A DNA stretch of 9,246 nucleotides from an uncultured Chthoniobacterales bacterium (lineage in GTDB: Bacteria > Verrucomicrobiota > Verrucomicrobiae > Chthoniobacterales > UBA10450), in NCBI GenBank assembly GCA_955652855.1, contig CATPCN010000386.1, positions 1 through 9,246 of the forward strand, given 5' to 3'. Position 1 is the stretch's first letter. Every line of letters begins with the position of its first letter. Below, one piece after another: positions 1 through 5,506 of this stretch. A program made the position numbers and the translations under genes. A model generated the notes under the pieces. It had not been told where the DNA came from and ran no database searches. It saw only the letters and a list, made by a program, of their open reading frames with translations.

Positions 1-2301
1 ATCGATTTCCGCTATTCCCGACAGATCGACGCCTATCTGGGCATCGACAAAAACGCGATCTCGCGCCTGCACGACCCGACCTACTTTGCCCAGGAATCAG
101 TGATCGTTTCCGAGGATCTAAAGACGGTCGCCTGCATTTCGTCGCCTGAGCATCGCATCCTCATCAACGACCCCGCCGAGATCCCACCGCTCTTTACCAA
201 CGCCATTCTCGCCTCTGAAGACAAGAACTTCTTCACGCATGAGGGAATCGATAAGGGTGCGATTGTCCGCGCCCTCGCTAAGCGGATCCTCCAGGAGAGC
301 CGATCGGGAGCGTCAACGCTGACGATGCAGATCGCCAAGCATCTTCGCGACGGCACCGGACGTCAATCGACCGAGACGGAGAAAATTGGCGACATCGTGA
401 TGGCGCTGCGGATCGAGCGTGAGTTCTCAAGGCAACAGTTGCTGCTGAAATACGTCAACATGCCGTATTTCGGTCGCGGACAATACGGTATTGAAGCGGC
501 CAGCCGCGCGTATTTCGGGAAACCCGGTAAGGATCTCGCCCTCCATCAGGCGGCTTTTATCGTGGCTCTCATCAATAAGCCGGCCCTTCCTGATCGGTCG
601 TTTGCGTTGGATCCGCTCCTCAAGACACGCGAAGCAATTCTCGATGCGAATTGGGCCGAGACTGCCCGCGGCACCACGCGCGTGCTGGCGCTGATGTTGG
701 ACCAGGGCGTGATCACCGATGTGGAGTACGCTCGAGCTGCGAATCTTGTCGAGAAGTCGCTTCGCAAGGAAGTCATTTCGGCGGGCATCGGTTGCGGAAC
801 GCGTGACCACTTCCTCGAACGGGTACGAATCCTCTACAAGGACCGCTTCCCGATCAACAAAGGCGGGCTCACGATCTCGATCACGCGTGACGACGGCCTC
901 CAAGAGGTCCTCGCCAAAGCGGTCGATCTGACGCTCCACACGTACGTGGCTCGTCATCCGAACGATGTCGACAATAACCAGCTGCGCGCAGGAGCATTCG
1001 CAGTCGATTTCACCGGCGATGTGCTCGCGGAAGTTGGAAATGTCAACTTCAGGCAACTGAAGTACGACGTGATCGCGACCGGTTGGCGACAACCGGGATC
1101 GACCTTCAAAATCTTCACCTATGGCGCCTTGATCGAGCAGCTCACCAAGGAAGTACTTGCCGCCAAGCCACCGCCGGAGACGGTCGAGGACATCGCAGCC
1201 GAGGTGCTCCGGCGCTGTACCGTGTTAGATGAGCCCATCTACGTATCACTTGGTCGCGGGCGCGGCGCCAAGAAAATCGAGAACTTTCACTCGAGGTCGG
1301 AGCCAGAGTACCGCGGAAACATCAGCTGCCGAGTCGCTTTGGGGGAGTCGCGCAACACGGCCGCGATGCGCGCGGGAGCGCGCGCCGGGATCAAGAATGT
1401 CATCGATCTCACGTATCGCTTGGGAATGCCCAAGGATGCGAAGCACATGCTTCAGCCGTACCCGACGACGGCGATCGGTGCGTCCGAGGTCAACCCGTTA
1501 TCGATGGCGTCTACTGCCGCATTCTTAAACGGTGGCTTTCGAGTGACGCCACGATTCGCCAACGATGTCTGCCACGACGGCAAGTCGCTTCTTTACAACG
1601 ATGATGAAGGTCGCCCTAAGGAGTGTGACACCAAGGGCGAGAATCATACTCCGCAGGAGCGGCTCATTCATCCCGCGATCTCGGCGGCGATGATCGAACT
1701 CTTGAAGGGCCCAGTTGATATCGGAAGTACGGGCACAGCGTCCGCGCTCAGGAGCGGAGTCATCCCTGGAATGGATCCGTTGAGCAGCGAAATCTGGAAC
1801 ATGAAACCCGAAGAAAGGAAAAATCGGACACTCGCGTTTCCTTTTGACGAGGCCGGCGAGATCGCAGCGAAGACCGGTACAGCAACCAATGCGGATGGTA
1901 GGACCTCCGACGTGTGGCTCCTGCTGTTCGTTGCAGGCCCACCGGACCAGCCGCAAAAGGGCGTGATGTTGGGATTCTGGATGGGAAAGGATTCGAAAGA
2001 CCATCCGCTTGGCGCGCGTGGCTCAACGGGAGGCCCCGGCTTTGCAGAATCGGGCGCTCGCAACTGGGTGCATTCAGCGGTGACGGTACTTGCGTTTTTG
2101 CAGAAGGAGCGTGGACTCTTGAAGCCCGGATACAAGTTTCAGCCGATCATTCGCGACGCTGCGCTTAGGAGTTTCGACGCAAAGAAGCTGATACATTCGG
2201 CGAAGGAGATCATTCCAGATCCGACGACCGGCATGATCATCGATCCGTCGGATCCGAAGGATAGGAAATCCCACCGCGCGCAGGCGGATATCTCCGGCTA
2301 G
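1..2301 (+). CDS. Class A penicillin-binding protein (transglycosylase/transpeptidase), 5' end outside window
   Basis: Bifunctional peptidoglycan synthase of the inner membrane: a GT51 domain polymerises lipid II and a transpeptidase domain cross-links stem peptides. The frame is open from base 1 with no stop, so the start and presumably the membrane anchor lie upstream; an internal start at 100 would cut into the domain. 766 codons are visible. GT51 signatures: EDKNFFTHEGID with the catalytic Glu at 217-219, then GASTLTMQIAKHL (usual form GGSTITQQ.., so the second Gln is Met here), then FGRGQYGIEAASRAYFGK. Transpeptidase signatures: STFK with the nucleophile Ser at 1099-1101 and Lys at 1108-1110, SRN at 1348-1356, KTGT at 1870-1881. 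Nothing catalytic is missing in the visible part. The stop is TAG at 2299-2301. The assignment is secure; which paralogue (PBP1a-like or other) cannot be told from here. Confidence 0.95.
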   Translation: MDFRYSRQIDAYLGIDKNAISRLHDPTYFAQESVIVSEDLKTVACISSPEHRILINDPAEIPPLFTNAILASEDKNFFTHEGIDKGAIVRALAKRILQESRSGASTLTMQIAKHLRDGTGRQSTETEKIGDIVMALRIEREFSRQQLLLKYVNMPYFGRGQYGIEAASRAYFGKPGKDLALHQAAFIVALINKPALPDRSFALDPLLKTREAILDANWAETARGTTRVLALMLDQGVITDVEYARAANLVEKSLRKEVISAGIGCGTRDHFLERVRILYKDRFPINKGGLTISITRDDGLQEVLAKAVDLTLHTYVARHPNDVDNNQLRAGAFAVDFTGDVLAEVGNVNFRQLKYDVIATGWRQPGSTFKIFTYGALIEQLTKEVLAAKPPPETVEDIAAEVLRRCTVLDEPIYVSLGRGRGAKKIENFHSRSEPEYRGNISCRVALGESRNTAAMRAGARAGIKNVIDLTYRLGMPKDAKHMLQPYPTTAIGASEVNPLSMASTAAFLNGGFRVTPRFANDVCHDGKSLLYNDDEGRPKECDTKGENHTPQERLIHPAISAAMIELLKGPVDIGSTGTASALRSGVIPGMDPLSSEIWNMKPEERKNRTLAFPFDEAGEIAAKTGTATNADGRTSDVWLLLFVAGPPDQPQKGVMLGFWMGKDSKDHPLGARGSTGGPGFAESGARNWVHSAVTVLAFLQKERGLLKPGYKFQPIIRDAALRSFDAKKLIHSAKEIIPDPTTGMIIDPSDPKDRKSHRAQADISG

Positions 2302-2368
2302 GTCGTCGTGGTTAACCGGCGTGATGCCGCAAAAGAGTCCGTGTTGCAGCCCATAAGGGTCGGCCCGC

Positions 2369-2485
2369 GTGGCTGTAGAACGGGGCAAGGTGTTAGTGGG
2401 CAAATCCACCCGAGTCAAGAAATTGATCGATGCCACGGAGCAGGTGATCGGAGGAAACGTGATCGTCGAAGTTGAAGGACGTTAG
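2369..2485 (+). CDS. Possible 38-aa small ORF, unrecognised
   Basis: A GTG-started ORF of 38 codons reading as a charge-balanced, protein-like peptide (begins MAVERGKVLVGKSTR, ends GGNVIVEVEGR). An in-frame TAA at 2354-2356 sets the upstream limit. A weak purine stretch AAGGG at 2355-2359 precedes the GTG. About 60% of third positions are G or C, similar to neighbours. If the TAG were read through, the frame would stay open to 2542, ending in RAIILISRYK, so this could be the tail of a decayed longer gene. I do not recognise the family, and it may be chance. It sits in the gap between the convergent PBP and UPF0016 genes. Confidence 0.2.
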   Translation: MAVERGKVLVGKSTRVKKLIDATEQVIGGNVIVEVEGR

Positions 2486-2521
2486 CGTAAGCGCACCATG
2501 GTCATGCAACGGGCCATCATC

Positions 2522-3116
2522 CTAATTTCCCGATACAAATGACGTCCCCGCAATTGCATTTCGCAGCGCCAACCCGCCCAACAAAACGAAGATGAGCGCG
2601 GCCACAACGTGCACAGCCTTGGCGGGGAGTCGGTCCGCGAAACGATGTCCGAGGTATATGACCGGAACATTGGCAAGCATCATGCCGAGGGTCGTACCGC
2701 CAACCACGCCGATGAAGTCGTGGAAACGTGCGGCTAGAGCGACAGTAGCGACCTGCGTCTTGTCCCCCATCTCCGCCACAAAGAATGCAAACACAGTGGT
2801 CCCGAAGACTCCCGTGGGATGCTTAGGCATGGTCACTTCACCTTCACTGAAATGGTCCGGCACCAATATCCAGCCGGCCATCAGGACAAACGATGCGACG
2901 ATGGTCCAATTGAGAACCGATGGGTCGAGCGTGCTTGCAAGCCAAGTGCCAATACCACCCGCAGCCGCATGACTTGCAAGGGTCGCGGTGAGCACGCCTA
3001 GGATGATCGGAGCCGGTCTTTCGGTAACGCGCAGCAAGAATGAGCGACAGGATTTGAGTCTTGTCGCCCATCTCGGCCAGCGCAACAACGCCGGTGGACA
3101 CGAGGAAGGATTGCAC
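2522..3116 (-). pseudogene. UPF0016/GDT1-family cation (Mn-type) exporter, frameshifted
   Basis: Membrane protein of the UPF0016 (TMEM165/GDT1) family, whose bacterial members have been linked to Mn2+ export. The gene starts at GTG 3116 with MQSFLVSTGVVALAEMGDKT, carrying the first family signature ExGDKT. After AARYRK the frame is lost: one extra base near 3017-3020 (reading AAG ACC where AAG CCG gives a sensible protein) moves the rest to another frame. That frame continues as PAPIILGVLTATLASHAA and carries the second signature VAEMGDKTQV, ending at TAG 2522-2524. Without the extra base the product would be about 197 residues with hydrophobic helices around both signatures, a usual length. 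No other lesion is visible. It could be a true null mutation or a sequencing indel; no slippery sequence suggests programmed frameshifting. It follows the CDF gene in the same direction after 82 bp, possibly as one transcript. Confidence 0.85.
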
Positions 3117-3128
3117 GTTTAGTGCCCG

Positions 3129-3165
3129 GCGTCTGCGTTTGACCCGCCGCAGGCGCTGAGTTTTT
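3129..3165. promoter_or_regulatory. Nine-pair hairpin with T-run just upstream of the UPF0016 gene
   Basis: GCGTCTGCG (3129-3137) pairs with CGCAGGCGC (3148-3156): nine pairs, one of them G-T, around a 10-nt loop. On the + strand it is followed four bases later by TTTTT (3161-3165), so it looks like an intrinsic terminator for rightward transcription, although no + strand gene ends here. On the - strand the same stem lies 12 bases before the GTG of the UPF0016 gene, inside the gap after the CDF gene, and could affect its translation. The structure is seen; either role is inference. It does not resemble the yybP-ykoY Mn riboswitch that precedes many UPF0016 genes. Confidence 0.3.
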
Positions 3166-3198
3166 GGATCAGATTTGACAGTGGGTTGCCGCTTGTCC

Positions 3199-4130
3199 TT
3201 ATGATTCCGCGGTGCACCGATGTATTTCTACGGTCACATGTGCAATCTCCTGATGCATGGCAAGCGCCTCACGCACCCGAGCGGCGGTGAGCGTTGCGTC
3301 GTGCGTGACTAGCGTCAGCGCCGCGGCAAACGATTCCCTGCCCACTCGCCAGACGTGGAGATCTGTAACCCGTGTTCCGTCCTCAGCCTGTGGCGACTCC
3401 AAAGCTTCGCGAATCTCTTGTACCACGGGATGGTCCATTTCACTATCAAGTAGCACTTTGCCTGTCTGTCCGACAAGACCCCATGCCCAAACGGCAACTA
3501 CGACTGCTCCGACAATCCCCATGGTGGAGTCAAGCCATGCCCATCCAAAGAACAAGCCGCCCGTCAGAGCAGTAATCGCTAGCACTGAAGTAGCTGCGTC
3601 GGCCACCACATGGACGTAGGCTGATCGAAGATTCAAATCGCGAGAATGTCTGCGATCTTCATGGTGATGATGGACGTCACCATGATGATGGCGTTGGTGC
3701 GCACTACCAGGGATCAACGCGCACATAATGTTGACGATCAAGCCGACGACGGCAATGGGAATCGCCTGCACGTACTGAATCGGTTGCGGGACAAAGAAAC
3801 GCTCCACCGAGGTCACAATCATCAGAGCGGCAATTCCTAGCAAAAAGATTGCACTGGCAAATCCGCCGAGAACCTCGATTTTCCACGTCCCGAATGCAAA
3901 GCGCTGATCATCCTGATACCGCCACGCTGCGGCGTAAGCAAAGGCGCTCAACTCATGTGCCGGCCATCGGCCAAGAGCGCCATGCTGTTAAGCCACCACC
4001 CACCCGCGATCTCGATAACCATCATCGCTGCGGTGACCCACATCACCGTTCGCGTTCCGCGTTGAGCCGCGGGATTGCCAAGGTCAAAGATGTGTTCGTG
4101 CATATAAGCCGAGAGGTTGGCCGTGTGCAT
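3199..4130 (-). pseudogene. dmeF: DmeF-like CDF-family Co/Ni(/Zn) exporter, disrupted in TM2
   Basis: Cation diffusion facilitator of the DmeF subgroup, which exports Co2+/Ni2+ by proton antiport. It starts at ATG 4130 (MHTANLSAYMHEHIFDLGN), with TM1 and the start of TM2 up to LLADGRHMS, then hits TGA at 3948-3950. The homologous protein resumes in another frame at 3951 with LSAFAYAAAWRYQDDQRFAF and runs on through TM3-TM6, a His-rich loop (HHHGDVHHHH), the TM5 motif HVVAD, and a C-terminal domain with DLHVWRVG, to TAA at 3199-3201. DmeF relatives have about seven or eight more residues after HMS, including the second TM2 metal-ligand His; these are absent. A deletion of 3n+1 bases (about 22-25) at 3951 explains both the gap and the frame change. 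The usual W of DGWHMS is R here. The remainder looks undecayed, so the loss may be recent. It is divergent from the RcnR/DmeR-type gene, the expected partner. Confidence 0.88.
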
Positions 4131-4537
4131 CGATGCGGTCCAAAAAATCGAGTCGAACTGGCTTACCAGATCGGACAAGCCCTGCACCCCTCTATTCTTG
4201 AGCTATGGGGTTCCAACGTTGACCGCTCTCGCAATGCCAGGACAGGCCGTACACTTACGTACTTGTGGCCGAAAGTAGCCGTCCGCGAACGCACTTCGTG
4301 CCAGAGGCCAGGGGATTCAAATTGAACCCTCAGCCACGCTGCTAACACCATGGCTCGCGATTTTCACCTTCGACCACGCTTTACCGCAGTGGGTGCTCCT
4401 GCTGTGATTGGAATTCACCCTGATGCGGCCCTGGCACGCTGGTGGGCAAGCCGTGCGCCTAGAGAGCGTTTGCCGCGCCCTCGCCAGTCGTATACTGCAT
4501 CCGGCGAATTTGCCGTGAAGCGCATTCATCCAACGCG
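4131..4537. other. 407-bp gap between dmeF remnant and dmeR; no supportable gene
   Basis: This is the divergent interval where the dmeR/dmeF control region would be expected. Short ORFs on both strands give low-complexity products resembling no family and lack Shine-Dalgarno sequences. There is no G or C tract flanked by ACT/AGT arms, so I see no RcnR/DmeR-type operator for the CDF gene. An imperfect palindrome centred on TTCAAATTGAA (4316-4326) is present, of unknown meaning. The only promoter-like element is the TATACT listed separately. The interval is long for two divergent genes and may hold remnants of lost DNA. Confidence 0.4.
4470..4497 (+). promoter_or_regulatory. Weak candidate dmeR promoter with inverted repeat on the -10
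   Basis: TATACT at 4491-4496 is a good -10 hexamer about 42 bases before the dmeR ATG. The best -35 match is poor (TTGCCG at 4470-4475, 15-bp spacer). The -10 lies inside a perfect short inverted repeat, CAGT-N5-ACTG (4485-4497), which could be an autoregulatory site. Its arms are oriented opposite to RcnR operators, so this is speculative. Confidence 0.25.
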
Positions 4538-4810
4538 ATGCCCCATACAATCCGAAATAAGAAGCCATTGTTGACGCGGGTCCGCCGTATCAAAGGGCAA
4601 GTGGAGGCCCTCGAGAAGGCGTTGGACCAAGAATCCGAGTGCGCGGCAGTTCTGCAGCAAATCGCCGCTGTGCGTGGAGCGGTCGATGGGCTCATGGCCG
4701 AGGTTGTAGAAGGGCATCTGCGCGAGCATGTGGTTGCGAGAAGGGATCCTCATCGGCGAGAGGAGGACCTGGAGGCAGTTATCCAAGTCCTTCGGTCGTA
4801 TTTGAAGTAG
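4538..4810 (+). CDS. dmeR: RcnR/DmeR-type nickel/cobalt-sensing repressor (CsoR/RcnR family)
   Basis: All-alpha DNA-binding repressor of the CsoR/RcnR/FrmR (DUF156) family, 90 residues, the normal length. It starts [20 protein letters not shown], has the conserved [17 protein letters not shown] segment, and ends [10 protein letters not shown]. The metal ligands of E. coli RcnR are all at the same positions: His3, Cys35, His60 and His64. That set marks a Ni/Co sensor rather than Cu(I) CsoR (C-H-C) or formaldehyde-sensing FrmR (which lacks H64). In RcnR the apo form binds DNA and Ni or Co releases it. ATG 4538 is fixed by the need for His3; the upstream Shine-Dalgarno is poor. A dmeF gene lies divergently upstream, the usual partner, hence the symbol; rcnR would be an equal choice. 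A near-consensus RcnR-type operator lies 78 bases after the stop, at the promoter of the NRAMP/porin leader. Confidence 0.9.
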   Translation: MPHTIRNKKPLLTRVRRIKGQVEALEKALDQESECAAVLQQIAAVRGAVDGLMAEVVEGHLREHVVARRDPHRREEDLEAVIQVLRSYLK

Positions 4811-4828
4811 GTCTGCACCCGGCGTCCC

Positions 4829-4842
4829 GCCGTCCCGACGGC
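4829..4842 (+). terminator. Small GC hairpin after dmeR, weak terminator candidate
   Basis: GCCGTCCCGACGGC forms a five-pair stem with a CCCG loop 19 bases after the dmeR stop. No U-run follows (AAGCAAATTCG), so intrinsic termination is doubtful. It may simply separate dmeR from the promoter that starts 21 bases later. Confidence 0.2.
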
Positions 4843-4862
4843 AAGCAAATTCGTTCATCCTA

Positions 4863-4891
4863 TTGACATCCGTAGTACCGAGGATGATACT
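4863..4891 (+). promoter_or_regulatory. Strong sigma-70 promoter for the NRAMP/porin leader
   Basis: A perfect -35 TTGACA (4863-4868), a 17-bp spacer and a -10 GATACT (4886-4891, four of six matches including the key A2 and T6) point rightward. Expected start is near 4898, giving a leader of about 600 nt before the NRAMP ATG at 5507 and about 330 nt before the small ORF at 5229. This is the best promoter in the window after that of the tRNA. The -10 is overlapped by the RcnR-type operator, a normal placement for repression. Confidence 0.6.
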
Positions 4892-4902
4892 CCCCCCCAG
4901 TT
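4888..4902 (+). promoter_or_regulatory. RcnR/DmeR-type operator TACT-C7-AGTT
   Basis: TACTCCCCCCCAGTT; on the - strand this reads AACT-G7-AGTA. The established E. coli RcnR site is TACT-G6-N-AGTA, so 14 of 15 positions agree, the exception being the first arm base. It covers most of the -10 hexamer and the expected start site of the promoter at 4863-4891. A protein with the full RcnR ligand set is encoded 78 bp upstream. Repression of this promoter by that protein, relieved by Ni or Co, is the direct inference. I found no second copy in the window. Confidence 0.65.
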
Positions 4903-4929
4903 TAATCACCAGGAGCGACCTCTTGGAAA

Positions 4930-5028
4930 GCTGTCCTAGTTGGCCCCTCGCGAGAGGGGAAAAAGCGAGACTGACCGCAAGCTAGGATCATTCCTCTTGC
5001 CACTGTCTCGCTGTTGGGCGAGGCAGTG
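4930..5028 (+). ncRNA. Structured leader element with mutually exclusive stems
   Basis: In the untranslated leader of the NRAMP/porin transcript. Seen directly: (a) CCCCTC-GCGA-GAGGGG at 4944-4959, a perfect six-pair hairpin with a GNRA tetraloop; (b) GCGAGAC 4965-4971 pairs with GTCTCGC 5005-5011, continued inward by GCAAG 4977-4981 with CTTGC 4996-5000; (c) the apical loop of (b) contains CTAGGA 4982-4987, complementary to TCCTAG 4934-4939, a possible pseudoknot; (d) CACTGTCTCGC 5001-5011 pairs with GCGAGGCAGTG 5018-5028, eleven pairs including one G-U, around a six-base loop. Stems (b) and (d) share 5005-5011 and cannot coexist, the arrangement of a riboswitch or attenuator. I recognise no known class: no M-box or yybP-ykoY core is present. 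No U-run follows (d), so control would be Rho-dependent or translational. Function is inferred from architecture only. Confidence 0.45.
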
Positions 5029-5147
5029 CGCATCCGGCAGTACCCGCCGCGGGGCATCGCAGCGCTTCGGACGCACCCCACAAGACGTAAAGCATCGACG
5101 TGCTCGTAGCGCGGCTCTTTGGCTCGCGCTCGGCTGTTGATTCCGCG

Positions 5148-5195
5148 CGCCCGCATTGGAGGTCGTTGCTGTGGCAGCGGTTTGCAATGCGGGCG
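5148..5195 (+). promoter_or_regulatory. Eleven-pair leader hairpin just before the small-ORF ribosome-binding site
   Basis: CGCCCGCATTG (5148-5158) is perfectly complementary to CAATGCGGGCG (5185-5195). The 26-nt loop holds a second short stem, GCTG/CAGC (5168-5171 with 5175-5178). The stem ends 19 bases before the Shine-Dalgarno of the ORF at 5229. Another hairpin precedes it (AGCGCG 5108-5113 with CGCGCT 5125-5130), and GGGG 5051-5054 with CCCC 5076-5079 encloses a cUUCGg tetraloop at 5065-5070. The leader is therefore foldable along most of its length, more than a plain spacer needs. Confidence 0.4.
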
Positions 5196-5228
5196 GTGTA
5201 TTGCCGCGATCCGAAGGAGATATGCGCC

Positions 5229-5381
5229 ATGAAATTCATGCTGCTGTTGCCCGTCCTGCCGCGCACCGGGGACGATGCGCCACGTTTGTTTCCAGCTGAC
5301 CGGCAGGCTTCTCGGTCTGTTCCCCGGCTGAATTGGTTGGGTCAACGTGGCCGCCAGCTGCTCCGGCGATTCGCCCCCTAA
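5229..5381 (+). CDS. Possible 50-aa leader peptide upstream of the NRAMP gene
   Basis: An ATG ORF with one of the best Shine-Dalgarno sequences in the window (GAAGGAGA, 5213-5220, eight bases before the ATG). The product starts MKFMLLLPVLPRTGDD and ends GRQLLRRFAP: a short hydrophobic N-terminus, then a basic part with nine Arg and six Pro in total. I do not recognise it. The same frame is open upstream to 5100, but only the 5229 start has a good ribosome-binding site. It ends 125 bases before the NRAMP ATG. Its place at the end of a structured leader suggests a regulatory leader peptide, as with MgtL before mgtA in enterobacteria, but there is no sequence resemblance. A short membrane-active protein, or chance, are the alternatives. 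Confidence 0.4.
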   Translation: MKFMLLLPVLPRTGDDAPRLFPADRQASRSVPRLNWLGQRGRQLLRRFAP

Positions 5382-5506
5382 GCTCCCCGCGCGCCCGATG
5401 CCACGTCGCAGAGCGGGTCGCCGCCGATGGCGTCGCCGCGTGTGCACGAACGCGTCCGGCCGCAGCCAGACTCTTAACGTCACACCAATAGTGTAAGGAG
5501 ATCGTC

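Noticed and set aside
3011..3025. Programmed ribosomal frameshift in the UPF0016 gene
   Set aside because: No slippery heptamer, no stop codon at the shift point and the family is not known for frameshifting; a mutation or sequencing indel is simpler.
4300..4345. tRNA-like fragment on the - strand (GGTTCAATTTGAATCC resembles a T arm)
   Set aside because: No matching acceptor, D or anticodon arms could be placed around it.
4317..4574. Overlapping ORFs on both strands in the dmeR-dmeF gap
   Set aside because: No Shine-Dalgarno, no recognisable motif, low-complexity Arg/Ala/Ser-rich products.
4898..5228. M-box (Mg) or yybP-ykoY (Mn) riboswitch
   Set aside because: The conserved cores I know for these classes are not present; the leader is reported as unclassified instead.
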